Assembly: GCA_947166625.1 (NCBI GenBank)
Contig: CAMVEX010000009.1
Location: 1-64,000, forward strand
Length of the DNA stretch: 64,000 nucleotides
DNA from: an uncultured Clostridia bacterium
GTDB taxonomy: Bacteria > Bacillota > Clostridia > Oscillospirales > Acutalibacteraceae
Direction of reading: 5' to 3'
Part shown: positions 9,591 through 17,609 of the stretch, piece after piece
Position numbering within the stretch: position 1 is the first letter of the stretch
Layout of the letters: each line of letters opens with the position of its first letter
The notes under the pieces: model-generated
The model's database searches: none
What the model was told of the DNA's origin: nothing
What the model saw: the letters and a program-made list of their open reading frames with translations, nothing else
Program-made: the position numbers and the translations under genes

Positions 9591-10310
9591 TTATTTATTT
9601 TTGTTGATGAGCCTGTTGATCTCTTCGCCTGTTTCGAGATCGGTGTATCTAACATAAAGAGAGATTTTGTTGTCCTCGTCAAGTGAGTTCCAGAGAGCGC
9701 AGGTGAATTCGTCAATGTCGTTTCCTATCTCAACTCTCTCGGGCTCTCCCTGAAAAGTCGGTATCGGATCACCGTCGGTTACATAGGTGTGGATAAAATG
9801 TCCGAGACCGGGCAGCGCGGTGTATGAGAAGGTGTATCTGTTGCAGGCAGTGCCGTCGGCGTCCGCGCTCTTGAGAATGCTCATTTCATAATCAAAATCG
9901 CCTTCGCAGAAGTTGAGAACAGCGCTGATCCTCGGAGTGAAATTCGGCTTGTCGGGCTCAAATTCTCTTGATTTAAGAGAATCGGAAAAGCCGATGCCCG
10001 CTTTCAGACCGTCATATATCGTATCCGTCTGATCGCCGTTGGTGACGATAAGGCTGTTGTTGAATTTTCTGATTGCCGCGTAGATTATAAGGCTCGGATC
10101 TTCCACCTTTGATTCGTCAAAGGGCTTGGTATATACTGCGCCGTTTTCTTCGGCAAAGATCCTGTTTCTGCTGTTTGCGCTTCTGCCCATAATGAAATAA
10201 GCCGAAACCGCTTTCTTTCCGTCGGCGCTCTTGCCGGCGATAATTCCTCTGCCTACATAGGGGTTGCCCTTGATGAGCCCGTCGATTTTATTGATTTTAT
10301 AAATATCCAT
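9591..10310 (-). CDS. purO: IMP cyclohydrolase, PurO type
   Basis: The 239-residue protein begins 'LIKGNPYVGRGIIAGKSADG' with 'AYFIMGRSANSRNR' after it. I recognise this as the PurO-type IMP cyclohydrolase family (EC 3.5.4.10) first described in archaea and unrelated to the PurH cyclohydrolase domain. It closes FAICAR to IMP, the last step of the pathway. Its place beside the stand-alone AICAR transformylase and one base from purN supports this. The exact family assignment is from memory of the motif. Confidence 0.88.
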   Translation of the reverse strand: MDIYKINKIDGLIKGNPYVGRGIIAGKSADGKKAVSAYFIMGRSANSRNRIFAEENGAVYTKPFDESKVEDPSLIIYAAIRKFNNSLIVTNGDQTDTIYDGLKAGIGFSDSLKSREFEPDKPNFTPRISAVLNFCEGDFDYEMSILKSADADGTACNRYTFSYTALPGLGHFIHTYVTDGDPIPTFQGEPERVEIGNDIDEFTCALWNSLDEDNKISLYVRYTDLETGEEINRLINKNK

Positions 10311-10311
10311 A

Positions 10312-10932
10312 TTACTCTCCCAGTATTTCCTTGCTGATTTTTTCTATTGAGAGCGGAAGTATTTTCCACTCCGCTTCTTCCATAACTCTTTTTTGCAGTA
10401 TTTCGGGCGTGTCTCCTTCGTGCACTTCGACCGCCTTCTGCATTATGATTTTGCCGCCGTCGGGTATTTCGTTCACAAAATGGACCGTGGCACCCGTGAC
10501 CTTTACTCCCTTTTTGAGAGCCGCTTCATGGACCTTCAGCCCGTAAAAACCTTCTCCGCAGAATGAAGGGATCAATGCGGGATGAACATTTATTATCCTG
10601 TCTTTGAAACGGTCCGTGAAGTTTTTGCTGAGAATGCTCATAAATCCCGCAAGGACTATGAGGTCGATCCCCGCGTTTTCGAGCAATTCGATGATCCTTC
10701 TCTCAAATTCCTCGGGGCTTCCCGACTCTTTCTTTGTGATAACTGCGGTTTTGATCGAGTTTTTTTCAGCCCTTGTCAGCGCGTAAGCTCCCGGATTATT
10801 TGAGATCACAAGCTCTACCTTCGCCGATTTAATGATTCCGGAATTAACGGCATCAATGATGGCCTGTAAATTTGTGCCTCCGCCCGAGACAAGCACTCCG
10901 ACCGATACTTTATCTTTCATACTCTGCCTCAT
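10312..10932 (-). CDS. purN: Phosphoribosylglycinamide formyltransferase
   Basis: This is the folate-dependent GAR transformylase (EC 2.1.2.2), 206 residues, about the usual length. The substrate loop '[13 protein letters not shown]' and the catalytic Asn/His segment '[10 protein letters not shown]' are present, as is the conserved Asp in '[10 protein letters not shown]'. The ATG at 10932 overlaps the purM stop in an ATGA, which suggests translational coupling. A second Met at residue 5 is an alternative start. Confidence 0.96.
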   Translation of the reverse strand: MRQSMKDKVSVGVLVSGGGTNLQAIIDAVNSGIIKSAKVELVISNNPGAYALTRAEKNSIKTAVITKKESGSPEEFERRIIELLENAGIDLIVLAGFMSILSKNFTDRFKDRIINVHPALIPSFCGEGFYGLKVHEAALKKGVKVTGATVHFVNEIPDGGKIIMQKAVEVHEGDTPEILQKRVMEEAEWKILPLSIEKISKEILGE

Positions 10933-11972
10933 ACGAGTTTGATTTTTTCGTTTGATTCTTCGATCCTGCCGATGATATAGGCGTCTTCTCCGTTTGCCTT
11001 GAGGATCTCAAGGGCGCTGTCTGCGTCTTCGGGAGAAACTGTCACGCTCATGCCTACGCCCATATTGTAGGTGTTAAACATATCTCTTTCGCTTATATTG
11101 CCCTTTTCGGCAAGAAGCTTGAATATCGGCAGTATTCTGATATCCGATTTGTTGATAACGGCTCCGAGACCGTCGGGTATGCTTCTCGGAATATTTTCAT
11201 AAAATCCGCCGCCTGTGATATGAGATAATCCCTTTACCTTGATTTCTGCAAGAAGGGCAAGGATGGGCTTCACATATATTTTGGTGGGTGTCAGCAGAGT
11301 TTCGCCGAGTGATTTGCCGCCGAGAGCTTCAATGGGGGATTTGATGTCAGCATTTTCCACATCAAAAACTTTTCTTACAAGTGAAAAACCGTTGGAGTGG
11401 ACTCCGCTTGAGGGCAGGGCGATGATAATATCCCCGGCTTTCATCGTTTTGTTGTCGATGATCTTGTCTTTATCAACTATTCCCGTGCAGTAACCGGCGA
11501 GGTCATATTCATCCAATGGATAGAAGCCGGGCATTTCGGCTGTTTCTCCGCCGATAAGCGCCGCGCCCGACTGAATGCAGCCGTCACAGACGCCCTTGAC
11601 AATATCCGCTATTTTTTCGGGGTAATTCTTACCGCAGGCGATGTAGTCAAGGAAATAGAGAGGCTTCGCGCCGCTGCATATTATATCGTTTACGCACATG
11701 GCTACGCAGTCGATGCCTACAGTATCGTGCTTATCCATGAGAAAAGCGATTTTGAGCTTTGTGCCTACTCCGTCCGTTCCGCTGACGAGAACGGGCTTTG
11801 AGATCCCCGTGAGATCGAGCTCAAACAATCCGCCGAATCCGCCTATATCGGTGTCGGCTCCGTTTATCTTCGTCTTTGCGATGTGCTTTTTCATCAGTTC
11901 GACCGATCTGTAGCCGGCTGTGATATCCACCCCGGCGCTTGCGTAACTGTCGGATTTAGATTGAGTATTCAT
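10929..11972 (-). CDS. purM: Phosphoribosylformylglycinamidine cyclo-ligase (AIR synthetase)
   Basis: The 347-residue length is typical of PurM (EC 6.3.3.1), which closes FGAM to AIR using ATP. Characteristic segments are '[19 protein letters not shown]', '[13 protein letters not shown]', '[11 protein letters not shown]' and '[13 protein letters not shown]'. It lies three bases after purF and shares an ATGA overlap with purN. No missing residues are seen. Confidence 0.97.
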   Translation of the reverse strand: MNTQSKSDSYASAGVDITAGYRSVELMKKHIAKTKINGADTDIGGFGGLFELDLTGISKPVLVSGTDGVGTKLKIAFLMDKHDTVGIDCVAMCVNDIICSGAKPLYFLDYIACGKNYPEKIADIVKGVCDGCIQSGAALIGGETAEMPGFYPLDEYDLAGYCTGIVDKDKIIDNKTMKAGDIIIALPSSGVHSNGFSLVRKVFDVENADIKSPIEALGGKSLGETLLTPTKIYVKPILALLAEIKVKGLSHITGGGFYENIPRSIPDGLGAVINKSDIRILPIFKLLAEKGNISERDMFNTYNMGVGMSVTVSPEDADSALEILKANGEDAYIIGRIEESNEKIKLV

Positions 11973-11975
11973 ATA

Positions 11976-13400
11976 TTATTCCTTTCCGTTCCAGCAATAT
12001 GTGCATAAGTCGCATTCATCTATTCCGATAGCGTCCACTATTCCTTTGAGCGATTGAAATTCAAGCGATGAAAAATTGAATTTTTCGCAGATGGCCTTGC
12101 GGAGGTTTTTGCCTCTTTCGGTGTTTGAATCGGAATATTCGTCGATGTATTTGAATCCTTCTTCGCCCTCAAGCTCGGCTATCACTCTCCTTGCGATAAG
12201 CTCCATGTCGCTTGTTGAGCGTGAAAAATTGAGATATTTGCAGCCGTACATTATGGGCGGGCAGGCAGAGCGCATATGGACCGATTTTGCGCCGTTGCCG
12301 TAGAGAAATTCGACCGTTTCTTTAAGCTGAGTGCCTCTGACTATCGAGTCATCCACAAACAGCAGATTTTTATCTTTGATGAGGTCAAGAACCGGCACCT
12401 GCTTCATCTTGGCGATCTTATTTCTCTCGGATTGTACCGAGGGCATAAAGCTTCTTGACCAGGTGGGAGTGTATTTAATAAATGCTCTGGCAAACGGGAT
12501 GTGAGCGCAGTTTGAATATCCTATGGCGTGAGCCGTGCCCGAATCGGGTACTCCGCCCACATAATCTACTCCCTGACAGTTGTTGAGCTCAATATCATGC
12601 TGAGCCATTATCCAGCCGTTTCTGTTTCGCATTATCTCTACATTTACGCCTTCATAGGTAGATGTCGGGTAGCCGTAGTAACTCCAGAGGAATGCGCAGA
12701 TCCTTTTCTTTTTGCCGGGAGGGGAGAGCTGAGTTATTCCCTCGGGCGTAATTTCAACTATTTCGCCGGGCCCGAGCTCTTTTTCGTCTGTATAGCCGAG
12801 CTTCTGATACGCGAATGATTCAAAGGTCACCGCGTATCCGTCTTCGCCCTTGCCTATCAACACCGGCAGCCTGCCGAGGCGGTCGCGGGCGGCAATGATG
12901 CTTCCGTTATCCCGAAGCACGAGTATGCTTGCGGTGCCGTCGATTGATTTCTGGGCGAATTTGATGCCCTCGGTAAAATCGCTTTTTTGATTTATCAGTG
13001 CGGCGACAAGCTCCGTGGAATTTATTTTGCTGCTCGTCATTGCGTTGAAATGCCCGCCACTGAAAGAGAGGAACTGATTTATCAGATCCTCCGAATTGTT
13101 GATTACGCCTACAATGCAGATAGCGTAATTACCCAGGTTTGATCTTATCAGCAGAGGCTGAGGGTCCGTATCGCTTATGCACCCGATAGCGGATGTGCCC
13201 TGCATCTCGTTGAATATTTTTTCAAATTTGGTCCTGAAAGGGGAGTTGCCGATATTGTGAATTTCCCTCTGAAGACCGATTTCTTTGTCATATACGGCAA
13301 TGCCGCCGTTCTTTGTGCCGAGATGTGAATGGTAGTCTGTGCCGAAGAATACTTCGCTCAGACAGTTTTTCTTTGATGAAATTCCGAAAAATCCGCCCAT
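11976..13400 (-). CDS. purF: Amidophosphoribosyltransferase-like protein lacking the N-terminal cysteine
   Basis: PurF (EC 2.4.2.14) makes phosphoribosylamine from PRPP and glutamine. This 474-residue protein keeps the PRPP loop 'LLFVDDSIVRGTQL' (about 347-360). It also keeps four cysteines that align with the Fe-S ligands of Bacillus-type PurF: C235 ('ICAFLW'), C387 ('YGCKY'), C466 and C469 ('CTYC'). However, it starts 'MGGFFGIS' where canonical PurF starts 'MCGVFGI', so the Ntn glutaminase nucleophile is Gly. The start is firm: GGAG lies upstream and there is no in-frame cysteine extension. It may use free ammonia, or a second PurF may exist elsewhere in the genome. Confidence 0.9.
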   Translation of the reverse strand: MGGFFGISSKKNCLSEVFFGTDYHSHLGTKNGGIAVYDKEIGLQREIHNIGNSPFRTKFEKIFNEMQGTSAIGCISDTDPQPLLIRSNLGNYAICIVGVINNSEDLINQFLSFSGGHFNAMTSSKINSTELVAALINQKSDFTEGIKFAQKSIDGTASILVLRDNGSIIAARDRLGRLPVLIGKGEDGYAVTFESFAYQKLGYTDEKELGPGEIVEITPEGITQLSPPGKKKRICAFLWSYYGYPTSTYEGVNVEIMRNRNGWIMAQHDIELNNCQGVDYVGGVPDSGTAHAIGYSNCAHIPFARAFIKYTPTWSRSFMPSVQSERNKIAKMKQVPVLDLIKDKNLLFVDDSIVRGTQLKETVEFLYGNGAKSVHMRSACPPIMYGCKYLNFSRSTSDMELIARRVIAELEGEEGFKYIDEYSDSNTERGKNLRKAICEKFNFSSLEFQSLKGIVDAIGIDECDLCTYCWNGKE

Positions 13401-13418
13401 ATTATTTTCTCTTCTCCG

Positions 13419-13913
13419 TTAATCTTTAAGTTTATTCATTACGTCGGCGTCCTTTTTGAGGACCGCCTGCGCGTCCGCCTGCCTTTTTGCCGTCAGTTTA
13501 TCTCTCAGCTCTTTATCCTCAACGGCAAGGATCTGAGAGCAAAGTAAAGCGGCATTAACTCCTCCGTTGATCGCAACAGTGGCTACAGGTATGCCTGAGG
13601 GCATCTGTACTGTTGACAAAAGGGCGTCAATGCCGTCTAAGGTATTTGATTTGCAGGGAATGCCGATTACGGGCAAAACCGTATTTGCGGCGATAGCTCC
13701 GGCGAGGTGTGCCGCCATGCCTGCGGCTGCAATTATTGCGCCGAATCCTTTTTCGGCGGCAGATACGGCAAAATCCCTTGCTTCTACCGGTGTACGGTGA
13801 GCGGAATAGATATGGACCTCGTAGGGTATTCCGAATGAGTCAAGGGTATCGGTCGCCTTTTTGATTACGGGAAGATCGCTGTCGCTGCCCATAACAATGC
13901 CGATTTTTTTCAT
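13419..13913 (-). CDS. purE: N5-carboxyaminoimidazole ribonucleotide mutase / AIR carboxylase
   Basis: PurE (164 residues from the chosen start) catalyses CAIR formation in purine synthesis. Diagnostic segments are 'IGIVMGSDSDLPVIKKA', 'SAHRTPVEARDFA' and 'IAAAGMAAHLAGAIAA'. The track start at 14018 is wrong: the upstream part is the riboswitch leader. AAGGAGGT at 13921-13928 is 7 bases before the ATG at 13913. It is the first gene of the operon and directly follows the ZTP riboswitch. No purK, purC or purB is in the window, so the class of PurE reaction is not settled. Confidence 0.96.
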   Translation of the reverse strand: MKKIGIVMGSDSDLPVIKKATDTLDSFGIPYEVHIYSAHRTPVEARDFAVSAAEKGFGAIIAAAGMAAHLAGAIAANTVLPVIGIPCKSNTLDGIDALLSTVQMPSGIPVATVAINGGVNAALLCSQILAVEDKELRDKLTAKRQADAQAVLKKDADVMNKLKD

Positions 13914-13935
13914 CCTGTTTACCTCCTTAAATAAT

Positions 13936-13973
13936 AAAAAGGTGCACTTGCTCCGTAAAAAAGTAAGTGCGCC
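13936..13973 (-). terminator. Riboswitch-controlled terminator upstream of purE
   Basis: On the minus-strand transcript GG-c-GCACTT pairs with AAGTGC-a-CC, followed by TTTTTATTATTT just before the purE ribosome binding site. The 5' strand overlaps the last bases of the conserved CUGGGC of the ZTP aptamer. Aptamer folding and termination should therefore exclude each other, which fits an on-switch. Confidence 0.85.
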
Positions 13974-14043
13974 CAGACGGTCGGCTTGATGATCCGCGGC
14001 TTCACAGTGGTGCTCCACTTATTCCGTCAGTCACCGCAGAACG
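13971..14043 (-). promoter_or_regulatory. ZTP (pfl motif) riboswitch aptamer controlling the pur operon
   Basis: The minus-strand transcript contains GCGG-UGACUGACGG, then the hairpin AGUGG-agca-CCACU, then GUGAAG and a closing CCGC. After a short linker comes the highly conserved GCCGACCGUCUGGGC. This is the two-domain layout and sequence signature of the ZTP riboswitch, which binds ZMP/ZTP, the AICAR derivatives that build up when 10-formyl-THF is short. The targets fit: purE to fhs include both formyl-consuming enzymes and the formyl donor synthetase. Ligand binding would relieve the terminator downstream. Confidence 0.93.
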
Positions 14044-14066
14044 CTATATCTATATCTAGTAATTAA

Positions 14067-14095
14067 AGTATACCAAAGCTACTATATAAAGTCAA
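14067..14095 (-). promoter_or_regulatory. Sigma-A promoter of the purine operon
   Basis: TTGACT and TATACT are separated by exactly 17 bases on the minus strand, and the predicted start falls just before the ZTP aptamer. No other promoter is seen between purE and fhs, where gaps are 1-18 bases. Confidence 0.88.
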
Positions 14096-14170
14096 GTGAC
14101 TGAATAAATTTCACTATTTGCACAAAGTAATCGGAAATTGTTTTTAATTATTGATAAAAAATGATAAAAC

Positions 14171-14198
14171 GGTACCGGCAACCTTGGTTACCGGTACC
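14171..14198 (-). terminator. Terminator of the sugar-isomerase operon
   Basis: The near-perfect hairpin GGTACCGGcAACC-tt-GGTTaCCGGTACC lies just after the kinase stop codon and is followed on the minus strand by GTTTTATCATTTTTT. Confidence 0.85.
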
Positions 14199-14210
14199 GA
14201 CAGGATATTG

Positions 14211-14774
14211 TTAATCGAGCTTCGATTTGAGATAATTCTCGTAAAAATCATTTACTCCGGCGTAGAAATCTTCTATTGAGCCGTCGTTTTTCATCACATA
14301 GTCAGCCATCTGCTCGCTCACGCTTGTGTGAAAGATTTCTTCCTCGTGAATATCGTTTTCGCGCAGCTTTTCAATGCTTTTTCCGTCTCTTTCGCTGCCT
14401 CTGGCAAGCATTCTCTGATAGCGCACGTCATCATCGGAGATCACGACGTCAACAAGCACGAATTTGTCGCCGAATGCATTCTTGAAAACTTCGATATCCG
14501 AAGGCGGGCGGATGCCCGATACAAGGAAATTGGGGCTGTCCGATTCCTTGATCTTTTTCACTATCATTTCGGGGAAGAAGGTCTGACCGTTCGCGGTCAT
14601 ATATTTCTTTGAGGTCGCGTGAAGATTGTCTCTTGTGAGCTCAAGCCCGTCTTTCGCCGCGAGCTCTCTCACTACATCGCCTATGGAGATCATCGGGAAA
14701 TTATATGTTTTTGCAACATATTCAAGGAAGAAATCCTTGCCTGTCCCGTTTTTGCCTACTGCTGCCAATACCAT
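14211..14774 (-). CDS. P-loop nucleotide kinase-like protein
   Basis: The 187-residue protein starts 'MVLAAVGKNGTGKDFF', a Walker A motif of the GxxGxGKD type used by dephospho-CoA kinases and the archaeal UPF0200 group. A second conserved segment, 'FLVSGIRPPSDIEVF', resembles the nucleobase/substrate loop of such kinases. Its substrate cannot be stated. It follows the Gfo/Idh oxidoreductase by 14 bases and is the last gene of that operon, ending at a strong terminator. Confidence 0.75.
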   Translation of the reverse strand: MVLAAVGKNGTGKDFFLEYVAKTYNFPMISIGDVVRELAAKDGLELTRDNLHATSKKYMTANGQTFFPEMIVKKIKESDSPNFLVSGIRPPSDIEVFKNAFGDKFVLVDVVISDDDVRYQRMLARGSERDGKSIEKLRENDIHEEEIFHTSVSEQMADYVMKNDGSIEDFYAGVNDFYENYLKSKLD

Positions 14775-14788
14775 TTATGTTACCTCCG

Positions 14789-15931
14789 TCAAATCTCGGG
14801 AATTACTATCTCAATCTCTCTGCCGAGCTCGGCGGAGCGTGAGATACCGTCAATGATCGCCTGATTATAAAGAATTTCGCTGCTCGGTACCGGAGCGGCT
14901 CCGCCCTCTTTGACCGCGTCGCAGAATGAGCGGATCTTGATATCAAAGCAGTCTGCGTCATTTTCTTTTTCGGGGATTATCGTCTCGATCTGTTCGCCTG
15001 CTATCTCGTGATAGATTACAAGAGGTCCGCCGATAGAGCCGTTCCAGCATTCGGTCGAGGGAACTCTGACCGAGCCCTTTGTGCCCATGATTATAGTGTC
15101 GCCCGGGGTGTCGAGGTTCATTGCCCACGCGATCCTGAAGTCAAGGATTATATCGCCCTCAAGGCGGATGAATCCTGCCGCGAAATCGTCAACGCCGAAT
15201 TTATCGTGATAGGGGAAATCTGGTGATTTGCCGAAGAAATCGGATTTGTAGCCGGTTACGGTGAGGGGCTTCGGGTAGCCTATTGAATTGAGCACCATAT
15301 CGAGAGAATAGCATCCTATATCGCCCAGTGCGCCGATTCCCGCGGTTTCCTTCTCAATGAAGGATGTGCCGAACGGAGTGGGGATTCCTCTTCTTCTGCC
15401 GCCGCCGGTCTGGATATAATAAATCTTGCCGAGCTCGCCGGACTGGACTACTCTCTTGAGCATCTTCATATTTTCGTCAAAACGGGGCTGAAAACCTATC
15501 GAAAGCACAGCGTCGCTGTTTTTATCTGCTCTGCATATCTCGACCGCTTCGTCAAGAGTGACGCACATCGGCTTTTCGAGCAGTACGCTTACTCCGTGAT
15601 TGAGAGCGTAGATCGCGCACTCGGCGTGAGTTGCATTATAAGTGCATACGCTTACTGCGTCGCACATTCCCGAATCAATGAGCTCTTTGTGGCTCGGGAA
15701 AAACGCGATGTTTTCGCCCACATTGTATCTCTCGCAAAATGCTTCGGCTTTGCCGGGGATAAGGTCCGCGAGCGCTACTATTTCAACATCGGGGCATTTC
15801 TGATATGCCTTGACGTGCGCCTCGGCAATCCAGCCGGTGCCGATGATACCGACCTTGAGCTTTTTGCTCATATCTATTTCTTTTTTTGCGCTGTGATCCT
15901 CTTTGAAAGCGTCAAGAATATTCTCTGACAT
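14789..15931 (-). CDS. Gfo/Idh/MocA family oxidoreductase
   Basis: This 380-residue protein has an N-terminal Rossmann domain ('KVGIIGTGWIAEAHVKAY', about residues 26-43), the 'EKP' motif in 'VLLEKPMCVT', and a C-terminal alpha/beta domain. The family oxidises or reduces sugars, inositols and related polyols with NAD(P). AGGAGG 8 bases before the ATG at 15931 supports this start, leaving a 20-residue lead before the Rossmann fold. It is co-transcribed with a sugar isomerase/epimerase, so an inositol- or sugar-type substrate is likely. Confidence 0.92.
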   Translation of the reverse strand: MSENILDAFKEDHSAKKEIDMSKKLKVGIIGTGWIAEAHVKAYQKCPDVEIVALADLIPGKAEAFCERYNVGENIAFFPSHKELIDSGMCDAVSVCTYNATHAECAIYALNHGVSVLLEKPMCVTLDEAVEICRADKNSDAVLSIGFQPRFDENMKMLKRVVQSGELGKIYYIQTGGGRRRGIPTPFGTSFIEKETAGIGALGDIGCYSLDMVLNSIGYPKPLTVTGYKSDFFGKSPDFPYHDKFGVDDFAAGFIRLEGDIILDFRIAWAMNLDTPGDTIIMGTKGSVRVPSTECWNGSIGGPLVIYHEIAGEQIETIIPEKENDADCFDIKIRSFCDAVKEGGAAPVPSSEILYNQAIIDGISRSAELGREIEIVIPEI

Positions 15932-15945
15932 AATTTATCCTCCTT

Positions 15946-16776
15946 TTACCAGCCGAGAGATCTGAGATAATCTCTGCTGAGTTTTACCGAATTCAATGAT
16001 GTTTCGCCCTTGGCGGGATTATCCTGCTCTACGATCACCCATTCCGAGCCCGCTTTAAGCGAAGCGTCGAGTATCGCGGGCATATCCTGTACGCCGCTCC
16101 CTACGGGCATAAAGCTGAAAGAATCCTCTTCCTCCTGAGTATCATCCGCTTCGTCATCAATGCCGATAAGGTCGTAAAGCTTGCCCTTTGATTTGCCCTT
16201 CATCACAAAATCCTTCAGATGAACTACGGGAGATCTGCCCGAATATTTAAGGATATAGCCCGCGGGGTCTTCGCCGCCGACATTTACCCAGCAGGTGTCG
16301 ATTTCGGTCTTGAGCAGATCTTCGCTCACGGTCGAGTAAAGAATATCGAGCGCATATTCGCCGTCTATTTTGACAAATTCAAAATCGTGATTGTGATAGA
16401 GAAGCTGTATGCCGAGCTTCTTTGCGGCGGCGCCGATTTTTTTGATTCCCTCTATTGTGGCGGCAAAGCCGTCGGTTCCGGGTCTGCATTCCTCGGTAAG
16501 GTAAGGCACTGCGGCGTATTTGCAGCCTATTTCGGCATAATCGGCCAATACCTTATCCGGGTTTTCGAGCATATCATAATACGGCACGTGAGCGGATATC
16601 GGGATTATTCCGATTTCATCGCAAAAGCTCTTGATTTCAGCGGGGCTTTTGCCGAAAAGGCCGGCAAATTCAACTCCGTCATAGCCGTATTCTTTCATCA
16701 GTTTTATCGTGCCGAAAAAATCCTTTTCCATCTCATCTCTTACCGAGTAGAGCTGGACGGCAACAGGCAGTTTCAT
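15946..16776 (-). CDS. Sugar phosphate isomerase/epimerase (xylose isomerase-like TIM barrel)
   Basis: The 276-residue length and the segments 'VAVQLYSVRDEMEKDF', 'GYDGVEFAGLFG', 'LLYHNHDFEF' and 'EIDTCWVNVGGEDP' fit the AP endonuclease family 2 TIM barrel (IolE/hexulose epimerase-like). The metal-binding Glu, His and Asp residues appear in these segments. The substrate is unknown; the partner oxidoreductase 14 bases downstream suggests inositol or a sugar acid. AAAGGAGAT precedes the ATG and a good promoter lies just upstream. Confidence 0.9.
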   Translation of the reverse strand: MKLPVAVQLYSVRDEMEKDFFGTIKLMKEYGYDGVEFAGLFGKSPAEIKSFCDEIGIIPISAHVPYYDMLENPDKVLADYAEIGCKYAAVPYLTEECRPGTDGFAATIEGIKKIGAAAKKLGIQLLYHNHDFEFVKIDGEYALDILYSTVSEDLLKTEIDTCWVNVGGEDPAGYILKYSGRSPVVHLKDFVMKGKSKGKLYDLIGIDDEADDTQEEEDSFSFMPVGSGVQDMPAILDASLKAGSEWVIVEQDNPAKGETSLNSVKLSRDYLRSLGW

Positions 16777-16798
16777 AAAATCATCTCCTTTATCGGAA

Positions 16799-16827
16799 AT
16801 AATATCATAAAAATTTTTTAGTTACAA
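16799..16827 (-). promoter_or_regulatory. Promoter of the isomerase/oxidoreductase/kinase operon
   Basis: TTGTAA and TATTAT are spaced by 17 bases on the minus strand, about 20 bases before the epimerase start codon. Confidence 0.6.
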
Positions 16828-16939
16828 GGTAAAATGCGAAAATAGGCTTTATTTTTTTCGCGGAATAATGTATAATTTTCACAAACATCTCAAGTAAACC
16901 GGGCAAAAATGAGATTTAACTTTAATCGGAGGGTAATTC

Positions 16940-17464
16940 ATGGGCAGAGCTTCTCTTAAAGAAAACAAAAACATCTATCAGATTTGCCGCGAGGAATGCG
17001 GGCTGACGAGGGCGCAGGCGGCTGAAAAACTTGTCTGGATCTCGGATTCCAGGATCGAAAAAATCGAGAGCGACAAGAGCAGGGCCACTCCCGAGGAAGT
17101 CCTTGCCATGGCAAAGGTCTATAAAAAGCCGGAGCTCAGCAACTGGTTTTGCTCTCACGAATGTGAGATAGGCAAAAAATATGTTCCCGAAATCACCGAA
17201 AAATCACTTTCGGAGATCGTGCTTGAAACTCTTGCTCTCATAAACAAGCTCGAGAGAGAAAAAGACCGGCTCATCGAGATCACATCGGACGGTATTATTC
17301 ACGATGATGAGATCAAAGATTTTGTTATGATAAACAATCAGCTCAAACATATATCAATGAATGTTGATTCTCTCAAGCTCTGGTTTGATGAAACCATAGA
17401 GGAGGGGAGAGTGAATAAAAAGATCCTCTCCGAAGTCCTCAATGAATTAGGGGAAAAAATATAA
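16940..17464 (+). CDS. XRE-family helix-turn-helix regulator
   Basis: The 174-residue protein has an N-terminal HTH_3-like domain at about residues 12-65 ('CREECGLTRAQAAEKL', 'SRIEKIESDKSRATPEEVL'). A largely helical C-terminal half with heptad-like leucines may mediate dimer formation. GGAGG lies 7-8 bases before the ATG, and TATAAT at 16871-16876 is a likely -10 box with a poor -35. It is divergent from the isomerase operon and upstream of a secreted glycosidase. A dyad in the following spacer is a possible operator. Confidence 0.85.
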   Translation: MGRASLKENKNIYQICREECGLTRAQAAEKLVWISDSRIEKIESDKSRATPEEVLAMAKVYKKPELSNWFCSHECEIGKKYVPEITEKSLSEIVLETLALINKLEREKDRLIEITSDGIIHDDEIKDFVMINNQLKHISMNVDSLKLWFDETIEEGRVNKKILSEVLNELGEKI

Positions 17465-17466
17465 CT

Positions 17467-17529
17467 TTGCAATAAGTGAACGACGAATTTATTATTTCAC
17501 TTGCAATTTACCGGATAATACTATATACT
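17467..17529 (+). promoter_or_regulatory. Promoter of the glycosidase gene with overlapping dyad
   Basis: TTGCAA (17501-17506) and TATACT (17524-17529) are 17 bases apart. The -35 box is the right arm of an imperfect inverted repeat, TTGCAAtaaGTGAA (17467-17480) against TTCACTTGCAA (17496-17506). A repressor bound there would block the promoter; the XRE protein encoded just upstream is the obvious candidate by inference. Confidence 0.6.
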
Positions 17530-17609
17530 GTATCCGTACCGCAGAATACTGCCGGATTCACACAAAATATATGTATTTATCCGGTGCGGGGCTGAATGGA
17601 GGAAAAATA

